A stretch of DNA of 64,000 nt from Suillus spraguei (lineage: Eukaryota; Basidiomycota; Agaricomycetes; Boletales; Suillaceae), in NCBI GenBank assembly GCA_016800925.1, contig JABCPU010000145.1, positions 1 to 64,000 of the forward strand, written 5' to 3'. The position numbers were made by a program, and so were the translations under genes. This document shows, piece by piece, positions 1 to 9,597 of the stretch; the stretch's first letter is position 1, and every line of letters begins with the position of its first letter. The notes under the pieces were generated by a model. That model was not told the DNA's origin, did no database searches, and was given only the letters and a program-made list of their open reading frames with translations.

Positions 1-257
1 TTGAATGATCAAACACATTTTCAACATCTGCAGGAAGACCCACTGGGATTTTTATATGCCTTTATGAGTACATCAGCCAAGCGATCGCACGCCATCACCA
101 GATCAGTGTCCAGGTTCGGAGAAGGTATAACCGGTTCTCCTCCAGTCTTCTCTGCATTGAATTTTTGTTCGGTATATGCCCCTGCTTCATGAGTGATGGC
201 CAGGGCCCAAGTGCGCCAGATTTTTATGTCACAAGTGGACATGGAAGAAGTGTTCAT
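1..257 (-). CDS. Partial hypothetical gene at left edge
   Basis: A minus-strand open frame of 78 codons ends near the window edge. It contains the stretch KTGGEPVIPSPNLDTDLV followed by ACDRLADVLIKAYKNPSG. After NPSG, continuing in a neighbouring frame gives GLPADVENVFDH, so one extra base probably breaks the frame near base 28. I do not recognise the family. The setting, next to tandem repeats and transposase remnants, suggests a transposon-associated gene. Start and end are not fixed, because the gene runs out of the window on one side. Confidence 0.35.
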
Positions 258-471
258 GTTGCAAGTTGATATTGGGAAATCAGACGCTGAATGCTGGATG
301 TCCAGACTTTGGTGTTAAAGGGGGTGGAGATAGCGAGGATCAGATAAGGGAACCTTGGATGATGTTGGCTTTCAAAGCTGTATTATCATCCATTGCTCAA
401 TGAAATACCAGATGATTGGAAGTGTGCTGGATATCTGATATTCATTTGTCCAGACCCGGGTTCGGAACTCC

Positions 472-950
472 GGAACTTGGTATGCTTCACTCAAATTTCG
501 GGGGTCGGAACTGGGTGTCTCGTATTGACTGAATTATGTGTCGAGACCCGGGTCTCGGAACTCGGAACTTGGTATGCTTCATCTGATTTTCGGGGGTCAG
601 AACTGGGTGTCTTGTAGGGCAACACAAGCCTCGCACCCCGCTTTCCACATTCTACAAGATAACCTAAGCGCCATAAAGGCCATTTCAAGACATCACTTGC
701 TGCTCCTGGAACTTGGTATGCTTCACTCAAATTTCGGGGGTCGGAACTGGGTGTCTCTTATTGACTGAATTATGTGTCGAGACCCGGGTCTCGGAACTCG
801 GAACTTGGTATGCTTCATCTGATTTTCGGGGGTCGGAGCTGGGTGTCTTGTAGGGCAACACAAGCCTCGCACCCCAGTTTCCACATTCTACAAGACAACC
901 TAAGCGTCACAAAAGGCCATGTCAAGACAGCACCTGCTGCTCCGGGAACT
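472..950. repeat. 236-bp tandem duplication with a nested sub-repeat
   Basis: Two head-to-tail units of 236 bp start near 472 and 708, with only a few substitutions between them. Inside each unit the block GGAACTTGGTATGCTTC, followed about 20 bp later by CGGGGGTC and AACTGGGTGTCT, occurs twice about 86 bp apart. A half-unit is therefore repeated four times overall. Short open frames here are by-products of the repeat and show no protein family. Confidence 0.85.
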
Positions 951-1029
951 CAGTAACTGTGATTTATTACCTCCTCTGATTCAGATGATATGCAACTCCC
1001 TCAGCTCCGTCATGTCTACCATTATCATA

Positions 1030-1440
1030 CACATGGGCCCACCCGTCTATATTTTATACCACCCTCGGCCCACCCGTCTAATATAATATACTGTACAACA
1101 CCCTCGGCCCACCCGTCTAATAAATATTTATATAACACTCTCGGCTCACCCGTCTAATACCCGTCTAATTTAATATGTGTCTGGGCCCACCCGTGTATGT
1201 GATAACAAGTACCCTTCACATACCTGTCTATTTGATACACATCTACCTTGATACACCCATCTACATGATATCCAACTACCTCGGCCCATCCGTCTACCGG
1301 ATATTCATGTACATCGGCCCACTCATCTACTCTACATATTCCTTGCATGGGCCCACCCGCTGTCATCGGGAATAATATTCCTCCCGGCCCATCCGTCATC
1401 AACGAGGATATTTCTACCATGGGCCCATGGTCCGCTGGCC
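1030..1440. repeat. Degenerate minisatellite with CGGCCCACCCGTCTA core
   Basis: The core (T)CGGCCCACCCGTCTA recurs about ten times, separated by AT-rich spacers of roughly 25-45 bp. Later copies drift, for example to GGGCCCACCCG. Spacing is irregular, so this is an old dispersed-spacer array rather than a clean tandem array. No coding potential is seen. Confidence 0.7.
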
Positions 1441-1456
1441 CGTATCATACGGGATA

Positions 1457-1941
1457 TTATGCACGTCCGTTCACTCGTATAATACGGAGATAGTTCACTG
1501 TAATATGTGACTCGTCCTCAATCCTCTTTAGCACCTCTTCACACTTCTGCTGGTAGACCACCATCCTAGGCATCCATTTCCTTCCATACTTAATCAGGTC
1601 CTTCCTTTCCTTCTTTTTCTTGTTGTTGAACAACCAAGTCTTATACATCTAAGAGTTGATGGAAGAATAAGATGTTAAAATTTTAGTTTTTCAACACAAC
1701 AAAGACACATCACCTGCTTCCTCTTTTTCCATTGTCCTTGGTTGACTTTAGGAGCAAACAACCTGGCCGCCCTGGCGATTGCAGTGAAAACCCCTCGCTT
1801 CTCACCCCTTTTGGCTGTGGTCCACTCAGGAAGGTAGTCCTTCAACTCCAAAATTTTGTTTTCTGTGAGCTTCTGTGTCTGTGGTTGACGTGCCCTATTT
1901 CTGCCGGAAGTCAAGTGAGTGGAATGACCTGTCCTTGCCAT
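1457..1941 (-). CDS. Two-exon hypothetical protein, Lys/Arg-rich
   Basis: Exon 1 (1941-1714) begins MARTGHSTHLTSGRNRAR and ends in KKRKQ. A 65-bp GT-AG intron (1713-1649) joins it in frame to exon 2 (1648-1457), which begins MYKTWLFNNKKKKERK and ends INVNGRA-like. The joined product is about 139 residues. It is strongly basic, with a helical Lys/Arg-rich centre followed by YGRKWMPRMVVYQQKCEEVL. I do not recognise a named domain. The clean splice junction and undisturbed frame suggest a real gene, or one that decayed recently. It lies between a repeat array and a KDZ transposase remnant and could belong to that element. Confidence 0.5.
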
Positions 1942-2290
1942 GGTGAATCAGATTGCAGAATGAGCTGAGGATTAGCAAGGTGGAAGTATTAGCGAATTGT
2001 CAGAGGTTGAACTTTGAGAAAAGCCTAACAGTAGCTTAATTGAGCTATATTGGTCCCGAAGCCATAAATGGACATAAATTTGTAATGAGCCGGCAGGACT
2101 GTATGACACCATAATGTAATAAACATTCATTCCACCTGAGCAGATGCTTTGCTTGCAACATTAGCTTTAGAAAATAAGATGAAGATAGGTAGATGCACCC
2201 CATTGCAAAAATCCCACAGGGTAGAAGCAAGGGGCAGCAAAGGTAGAAAGATTTGGGTCAAGGTCCCACTTGCAAGCATAAGATAACATG
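1942..2290. other. Non-coding gap
   Basis: About 350 bases between the hypothetical gene and the transposase remnant. I see no conserved reading frame, repeat or RNA gene here. Confidence 0.5.
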
Positions 2291-2815
2291 CCTACAGGTC
2301 CATGCCTCACTCTCCCCCAGAATCACCAACACTTCAGCCTGTTCAGGCACCACCTCCTTGGGATGACTTTCCTGACAATACTTACGAGCAAGACCAAGGC
2401 TCATTTGAGCCATTGCAACTCCCAAAAACCATGGCAAGTTCATGTTAAATGTTGGAGTGTCATTCAAACTATAGCTAAATATAAAAAATGCAGAGTCAAA
2501 ATGACTACATCAGGCAATGGCTGCCAAGGCAGGAATCATATCTGCATCACCTCCTGGATTGAGAAGCTCCACCAGAAGACAGGAGATGCATCATCTGCAA
2601 CCAGGATGGGGTCTACAAATGTCAAGATTGTCTTGGCGAGCCTCTCTATTGCACAGGCTGTTGCAGGAGTCAACATTGTTGCAATCCTTTCCACTGGATC
2701 AGTCAATAGAATGGTCAATTCTTCGAGCAGAGTTGTCTCGCTCATGTGGGACTCACCATACACCTCGGGCATGATGGCAAACAATGTCCGGTGTCTTCTT
2801 AGATAGATGATCTAT
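2290..2815 (+). pseudogene. KDZ transposase N-terminus (CxC2-like cysteine cluster), broken
   Basis: The frame through 2497-2800 reads QNDYIRQWLPRQESYLHHLL, then a stop, then EAPPEDRRCIICNQDGVYKC. It continues with QDCLGEPLYCTGCC and NPFHWISQ. This is the CxxC...CxxC...CxxCC...NPFH pattern of the cysteine cluster that precedes KDZ (Kyakuja-Dileera-Zisupton) transposases in Agaricomycetes. In-frame stops lie at 2560-2562 and 2707-2709, both where Trp is expected, so TGG to TGA or TAG explains them. The frame ends at 2803. The catalytic KDZ domain that should follow is absent; unrelated sequence replaces it from about 2890. Family assignment rests on motif memory. Confidence 0.7.
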
Positions 2816-2889
2816 GGATAAAGACCTATAAAACCAAATATCTTCATGGTCAGTGATTCAGACAAATACCAATGACTGATAATGTGGTT

Positions 2890-4440
2890 GTACGTGGGTG
2901 GCTGTTTATGTTTCCCAGGCTACAGTCAGCAAATGAGTCACTTCTGTGCGATCAGCAAACTCTTGGACAATGACAAAGATTCTCGAAACAACTAAACTTC
3001 AAAGAAAAACACAGAAGTCAAACAAACTAAGAAACAGAAGTAACTGGCCAAATTACTCTCTCCAATGGAATGCAGGTGTTTTGCAACAACTGTGCTACCA
3101 GAATTTGTGGGAAGTTACAACAATCACCTTCTCAGACAAGCAGGTAGGATCCCCGGTCAAGACTAGTCACTACTTCAGAGATCTCTAGCTTACTATTGAA
3201 CCTGCTGCCAAGGAACTCACTATGAGTATTAAGCAGTTAGCAGGAACGGACGTCCTTGGATTTCAATACCAAGTCCCCTTTCAATAACTAGAGTCTATCA
3301 GTCAGTGAAGACCTTAACTCAGTATCGCTACTCAGATGTGCAAGATAGAGTGTTGCTATCAACTTCTGAAGTCTCTCCCACTAAGCTACTCTGGCCTTAG
3401 ATGGACTAAAGAGACAACACAAATATCAGAAACACAAGGACACTTAGCACCAGCAAACTTTGAAAGAGAGAGAGAGACCAGTAATCAAAGAAAAAGAAGA
3501 AAAGAGAAAGATTCAAAAGAAACAGAAGCAAGGAAACAGACAACAGAGAAAGAAAAACAGAGAGAAAGATGATGAAAGAAACTAGAATGAATTTGTCAAA
3601 GAAAAAAAAATTGTTGTCTTGCTGGTTGTCAGACACAGTGAGCTCAGGGTCTTGCTAGTTGTTGAGCACAGTGAGCTCAAGGTAGTGCTATCTCACAGAG
3701 TAGACTTCCTATCTTACTGTTGTTGACAATGTTCTTGACAGTGTACTGATACAGCTGGTCACACTTCACTCTCAGTTATATTTCTGAAGGGGAGAAAATC
3801 AAAATCTCTCTCTTTTATTGACAAAAAGGTGGGTCTTATATAGACAAAATGAATGGCTATGCTACTGTTTTCCCACATTTTGTAGGGGTGCTGACCTACC
3901 CTATTTATTGAATATTGTCATAGTTGATTTGTAATATGCTCAAGGGTGTGAGAAGAAGTCATGTGGGATATCGATGGCTATGCATAAATTTGAGATCAGG
4001 TGACTATTAGTGGCTATCCTAGGAGGAATATCAATTATGTCATATTTGAAGCATAAATCTGCACTTTTTTGTAGATGCATAGAAATGACACGAGTGAATC
4101 ATAATGTGTTTCATGAGTTTCTCTGCAGGGTAACTCTATGTAATTATTTTGCTGGGGTCACCTGACATCTGTGGGAATCTTATAAAGTAGTTTCTGTAGC
4201 CAAACATACATAAACACACCCTTGAAAAATGAATTAGAAATAATAAGCAAACTTTTATGAGCAAAAAGAAACTTTCGATTCTGCGTCATGGATTGATTTC
4301 TGAGTAGAGGAACACTAAGCTATTATAGTCCTGGTACTATTTGTCAGCTGCAGTAATGCTTAGTCAGCCATGCACCAGACCAGTTTGGTGCGTGTCACCA
4401 GTCAATTTTCTGCTCAGAAAGACTCAACTTGAACTTTGAT
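2890..4440. other. Non-coding stretch with LTR-like promoter features on the minus strand
   Basis: No convincing protein frame is present. The stretch holds a purine-rich tract (about 3462-3600), two 30-bp direct repeats around the word CACAGTGAGCTCA (3635-3690), and, on the minus strand, CTATATAAGA at 3843-3834 just upstream of a pyrimidine-rich leader. The arrangement resembles the promoter of an LTR lying on the minus strand, but I could not find a second copy or matching ends, so its limits are unknown. Confidence 0.3.
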
Positions 4441-4468
4441 AGACTTGTCATGAGTTCGAGCTCGTGGA

Positions 4469-4705
4469 CTATGCAATCAGCAAGTGACTTTTTAGCGTGG
4501 AGTTTCTCTCATCTAGTCGCGTGATTTGATGGAGTTTCACAAACTCTTCAGAAATAAATGTTCCGGCCGCTCCTGAATCTATAACGGCGGTGGTGTCGAC
4601 GGATTTCAAACGAGTACGCGAGTGAAGGGTGATAGGGACACGAAGTTCTTTTCGTTCACCTATAGCACGTACAAGTCTTAGTAATACATTGGGAGAAACA
4701 TACAT
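4469..4705 (-). pseudogene. Retroviral-type aspartic protease fragment
   Basis: The frame reads SVDTTAVIDSGAAGTFISEE. This contains the single DSGA motif of retroelement proteases, which work as dimers. It is offset from the gag frame by a short gap that includes a stop, either an ancestral frameshift or decay. Coding resemblance ends after about 78 codons, where the rest of Pol should begin. Confidence 0.65.
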
Positions 4706-4725
4706 CGAATCTTTGTTTCTCCAAT

Positions 4726-5538
4726 TTAAAAATCCTCAACAATCCGCCTCACAGTTTCTTTGTCTCCTTCTTCGTCTTTGACTTCAGCTTGTTGGAGCGG
4801 AGTCTTCTTCTTTCTGTCAGGACAATTATGAATGCAGTGTCCTGTCTTCTTGCATCTGAAGCATTGTCCCTTCTTCATGCATTCGGATCTCTCCATATCG
4901 GAGATTCGATCTATGACCATTGCATTGGAGTCACGATTAGGGATGTAACATGCGCTCCCGTAGTTCTTCTTCTTCTGTTGTGGAACATGACGTGTCCTCA
5001 TGGCTTGAAGACGATGATGGGAATTGTCAATGGAAACACATTGCAGCACAATGTCTCGGAATACTTCTGAGACATCTCCTAGTGCGAAAAGCTTTGTAAG
5101 GATACCCCAATTCAGGCCATCTTGGAAGAATTGGATCTTCATTGCATTGTCGGTGATATGAGCCTTGGCTGCAAGTGCCTCAAAGTCAGCGATGTAAGTA
5201 TGGAGATCTCCACTTCCTTGTTTGAGGTCCCTGAGTTTCATGAGTGCGGTTCCCTTGGTATCCACTGGGTCGAAGGCTTCTTTGAAACTTTTCATAAAAT
5301 CCACCATTGTCCCATAACCAACTTTTTGTCCAGAGGTGTCGGTTGATTGAGCATGGTCAAGAAATTGCTTTTTCCAGGATTTAGCATTCTTCTCGGTCAT
5401 AAAGGATGTTATGAAAATGATCTTCTGCTTGTTGGTGGTGTAAAGCTTTTCGTTGATGTCGATTGCAAGACTGGAGAAATTTGTGAGAATTGTCGCGATC
5501 TCCATCAAAACCGGTTGGTTGACCAATTTTGTATTCAA
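4726..5538 (-). CDS. Retrotransposon Gag with CCHC zinc knuckle
   Basis: A 270-residue open frame. The middle carries a retrotransposon-gag type region (VGYGTMVDFMKSFKEAF, then MKLRDLKQGSGDLHTYIADF). Near the C-terminus is a nucleic-acid-binding zinc knuckle, CFRCKKTGHCIHNC, which fits CX2CX4HX4C. In the living element Gag forms the particle and binds the RNA genome. Length and order match Ty3-type elements. The ATG at 5538 is the first in the frame after the LTR leader, though a slightly earlier start is possible. The frame is intact, but the element is truncated downstream and cannot be autonomous. Confidence 0.75.
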   Translation of the reverse strand: MNTKLVNQPVLMEIATILTNFSSLAIDINEKLYTTNKQKIIFITSFMTEKNAKSWKKQFLDHAQSTDTSGQKVGYGTMVDFMKSFKEAFDPVDTKGTALMKLRDLKQGSGDLHTYIADFEALAAKAHITDNAMKIQFFQDGLNWGILTKLFALGDVSEVFRDIVLQCVSIDNSHHRLQAMRTRHVPQQKKKNYGSACYIPNRDSNAMVIDRISDMERSECMKKGQCFRCKKTGHCIHNCPDRKKKTPLQQAEVKDEEGDKETVRRIVEDF

Positions 5539-5682
5539 ATTCTTTGGTCGTCATATTTGGCGATTCGTCTGGTGAGTTATACTTTCTCGGTGCCTACACG
5601 CACTGTCTTGCTGTCCGTTAGGGCTTATCGGGGTTCAGGGTCGAAGACTGGATAGTCGATGATCAAGTAGACTTTAATCTTT

Positions 5683-6154
5683 TGTTACGAACTGGGGTGG
5701 CGTCACCAGCGACAGTGAAAAGACACAGACGGTCTGCTGGGTAGTTCTACAATGTCCAGAAGAGGACAAGGTGAAAGTACAAGGAACGTGTTCCGAGTAC
5801 GATCAGGGGTTCGGCCTCAAAGACAAGTCTAAGAGGTTCTACGAGAATAGAGACTAAGACTAAGGAGTGCTTAGACTTAGAGACGATTCAAGGACAACTT
5901 AGGTTGGAGGCCTAAGCGAAGGATATTCCAGGTAAAACCCAGTAAGATTAAAGTAGAGTATACAAGTGTAATACAATGTGCTTAAATAGGCCAATATGTG
6001 CGCACAGACCAAGAGAGACGTGGGAACGTAAGTGCGTATCCAAAGAAGGAAGGCAACTATAGTACAGATGTGTTGAGCATATGAATCAGAGTCATGTTAC
6101 GTAATGTACAACGTAAAAAGAAGAGAATGAATAGGGGCACATACAATTGTAACA
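5683..6154 (-). repeat. LTR family A, copy 1 (5' LTR of the Ty3 fragment)
   Basis: 472 bp. On the plus strand it starts TGTTACGAACTGGGGTGG and ends GATTGTAACA-like (here CAATTGTAACA), so the termini are TG...CA with an inverted TGTTAC/GTAACA. It is nearly collinear with the copies at 8402 and 17190. It lies directly upstream of the gag leader on the minus strand. Confidence 0.85.
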
Positions 6155-9100
6155 GACTTGGACGATGTGAGGCATTCATATGAACAGGAAGGTGACCTTT
6201 ATTTTGGAAATGCTGATGACAATGGCCGGGGTTCACCTGGAGGTGGAGGTTGGGATGAGGCTAGTGGGACCCCACCAAGGGATATTGAAGAAGAAACACA
6301 TGGCAAGGTCACCGACTACTTTCCAGGTGCTGCAAAGACATATGGCATGGGCTACACGTTCTTGAGCCTGTTCAATACTGACAAAAACAGTGTTTATTGC
6401 AAGACAAACCTGTACTATCCATTTAGCTGTAAACAAGACTTGGAGATTGCATTGTGGTTACTACGTTCTGGTTTGAGTATGGGGAAGATAGATATTTTCT
6501 TATCACTTGAGATGGTGAGTAATTGTTTGCTTTATCCTGATCTAACTGATTGACCATTAATCAGATCAAGGGCCTTTCTTTGTTGTTCCGCTCAGCCAAA
6601 GAGTTACAAGGATGAGCAGAAATGTTACCCAGCGGCCCACATTGGATGTCACAAATCATTCATACATTGCATTCAACCAAATTGCCCATTATTTTATACT
6701 GGTGCAACCCACTGGAGTGTATATCTACCATTCTCAAACATCCTTTCTTCCATGATCAAATGGACTTCACACCTTGCAAGGTTTATTCAACGGTGAAAAA
6801 GGTCTGCCATGTGTATATGGAGTGGATGACAGGCGATGATGCATGGAACATGCAGGTACGTGCCTTCAGATAGTACACTAAAGTCTTATTGATTTTCAAC
6901 AGTCAGTGCTTCCCCAAGGTGCTACATTGCTTGGGACAATACTATCTTCAGACAAAACAAATATCTCAACTCTGACAGGCGACTGCATCATGCACCCACT
7001 TCTTATCAGCCTTGCAAATATACACATGAACACATGACTCAAATCATTGTCCAACTCTTTTGTACTCACTGCCCTGCTGCTGAGTCTGAAGTTTCTTCAC
7101 AAGAATAAGCGCTTGCATGGCATATTGGCAGATTGCCTCATTCATCAGTGCCTAGATATTGTCTTAAAGCCACTCAAGGAGGCCACTCTACATGGCGTGA
7201 TGCTATTGGATCCAGTTGGACAGAGCCACTATTGTTTTACTCCACTTGCAAGTTATATCATTGATACCCCAAAAGCCATGATGTTGGCCTGTGTCGGTGG
7301 AAAGACTTCTCCGGTCACCATGGCCATGTATAAGCAATTCAGAGACTCCTTTCACCATAAACCTTGCACGGCATCAACCACCCTTGCACAACTATCTGTT
7401 GTTCGCACATGAGCCGATCCATCTGATCTACAAGCCTTCCTTCATGAAGCACAAAAATTCCGCTTGAATGGTGTCTCTGAGTCATTTTGGCAGGACTGGG
7501 TGCTTATAGATCCCTCCCGCTTCTTCACACCTGAGACACTCCATGTCTTTCACAAGGAGTTTTGGGATCATGATGCAAAATGGCTCATCTTTGCTGTTGG
7601 GGAGTCGGAGATGGATTTCTGTTTTCTGTTTTGCATCCTGTTACTGGTTTTTGGCGTTTTGCAGAAGGGATTTCAAAACTCAAACAAGTTACGGGTCGCT
7701 GTCAACGAGACATCCAGTGTTCTATCATTGCATGTAGTGCAGATGCAGCACCCTGCGGAGTTCCCATTGCCATATGCGCCCTCATGGATTTCTGCTATCT
7801 CGTACAATCATTGATGCCAGGGTTCATTGAGGCAAGGGCAATAAAGTGATCGACAATTGGTACATACCGAAACTAGAGCTTATGCAGAGTGTTGTACCCA
7901 GCATTAGGAACTCCAGAGTCACAGCTCAGTGGTCTGCAGATGTTACAGAGCACGTGCATATCACCAAGATCAAGGACCCAGCAAGATCAAGCAATAACAA
8001 CAATTACGATCTGCAAATATGTTGACATCTCAACCAACTCGATAAATGTCTTTGGTTTGAGCTTGCTACCACCCTTCTCAACGAGAAGCAGAACATCAAG
8101 ACATCAGTCCATGTAGCAGGGAGTCATATGGATGACGAGGACAATGACAACAGTGATTTGGAGGACGACATCAATCGCACAGATACTGCTCCTCAAACCT
8201 ATAGGCTCCATACCCTTACCATTGCATTCTTTTGTTGTTGGGCGCATTGCTTTTCATTTGGCTTATGACCCTTCTATCCGAAACATCACTATTGATGATG
8301 TCACTGTCAAATTTGGCTTGCCAGATTTGCGACCGGTGCTATCTGATTTTCTGCATCACAAGGCCAGTGTTGGATGCAATCACACCCATGCAATAGGTGG
8401 CTGTTATGAACTGGGGTGGCATCACCAGCGACAGTGATAAGACACAGACGGTCTGCTGGGAAGTTCGACTATGTTCAAAAGAGAACAGAGACTACTACTT
8501 AGAAAAGGTTCCAAGTAGGATCAAGGGTTCAGTCGAAGAGTCGTGACTCTAAGACAATCAGTAGAATAGAGACTAAGGCTAAGGAGTGCTTAGATTTAGA
8601 GACGATTCAGACGACTTAGGTTGGAGGCCTAAGCGAAGGATATTCCAGGTAAAACCCAGTAAGATTAAAGTAAAGTATACAAGCGTAATACAATGTGCTT
8701 AAATATGTGCGCACGGACCAAGAGAGACATGAGAATGTAAGTGCGTATCCAAAGAAGGAAGGCAACTATAGTACAGATGCGTTGAGCATGTGAGTCAGAG
8801 TCATGTTATGTAATATACAAGTAAAGGAGACAAAGAGAACATGAATAGGGGCACGTACGATTGTAACAGTGGCCCTAGGAGAGCTGGACCAATGCTACAC
8901 TTCCTTTTGAGAACATTCAAGTATGGTTCAAGCTTCGCTTGAAAGATACGGATTTCCATGATACTCACAATATTCAGCCAGCCCAAACTCTCAATTGTGC
9001 ACCCCCAAGTGAACCTTGGATATGCAGCCATTATGATTCAATCATCGTCAACACTGAAGCAGAACACTTGTGGCCTACAAGTGGTCTTGAAGGTACGTCA

Positions 9101-9490
9101 CACTCATTTCTCCTTCGTAAATGCTTATTAACTCATCCCTCAGGACACACTGTCACACAAATCAGACTTATTTTTTGCCCCCTCAGCAAGACTGGCACAC
9201 AATGGGCATGGCAAGATTGGTTTCTTACCTATGTTCATTGCTTCAACATTGTTGGTGCTCGTGAACCAACTACACAGATGCATGTGCTTAAAAGAGCAAA
9301 ATGGTCGAATGGGACTTGCATGGGGGATGTTGTACCGATTTTGCAACTATGTGCACCCATGAATCTTGTTTCTCAGTTTGGTGCCACTGCAGACAATCGC
9401 CTTACCACATATAATTGTATGGAGCATGCATTGGAGTTATGGCTGAATCGTTTTTGGGACAAAAGCACTTACTTCACTCTTTCAATGTAG
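6155..9490 (+). pseudogene. Plavaka-type (CACTA-related) transposase, decayed and interrupted
   Basis: Recognisable segments in order: GKVTDYFPGAAKTYGMGYTF and LLRSGLSMGKIDIFLSLEM, an intron at about 6515-6563, HPFFHDQMDFTPCKVY, VYMEWMTGDDAWNMQ, an intron at about 6856-6901, MLACVGGKTSPVTMAMYKQF, FWDHDAKWLIFAVGESE, WYIPKLELMQSVVPSIRNS. After the solo LTR come DTDFHDTHNIQPAQTLNCAP, MHVLKRAKWSNGTCMGDVVP and LWLNRFWDKSTYFTLSM, ending at 9490. This series is typical of Plavaka transposases, including the DUF6830-like C-terminus. TGA stops at 6613, 7035 and 7410 each sit where Arg is usual, and a frameshift lies near 7620. The N-terminal part was lost at the junction with the LTR at 6154. It is non-functional. 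Confidence 0.85.
8402..8868 (-). repeat. Solo LTR family A, copy 2, with 5-bp target duplication GTGGC
   Basis: 467 bp, TG...CA ends. GTGGC is present at 8397-8401 and again at 8869-8873, a perfect 5-bp target-site duplication. No internal sequence remains, so this is a solo LTR left by recombination. It splits the Plavaka transposase between ...ASVGCNHTHAIGG and the downstream part that resumes with VWFKLRLKDTDFHDTHN-like sequence. Confidence 0.92.
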
Positions 9491-9597
9491 TCATTTTGGA
9501 AGAGTTTGGTCACTTTTCATTATAGTTGTGTGTCAAGTTGATAAGAGATTAGGAAAATTTGTAGATATTCCCATGTTAACCCTTGACTATCATCGCA

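Larger units (their letters stand above)
4440..6154 (-). mobile_element. 5'-terminal fragment of a Ty3-type LTR retrotransposon
   Basis: On the minus strand the order is LTR (6154-5683), short leader, gag (5538-4726) and protease start (4705-4469). Reverse transcriptase, RNase H and integrase are missing, and the coding signal stops near 4440. The LTR side abuts Plavaka coding sequence at 6155, so the element appears to have inserted into that transposon and then lost its 3' portion. The same LTR occurs as solo copies at 8402-8868 and 17190-17661. Confidence 0.75.
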
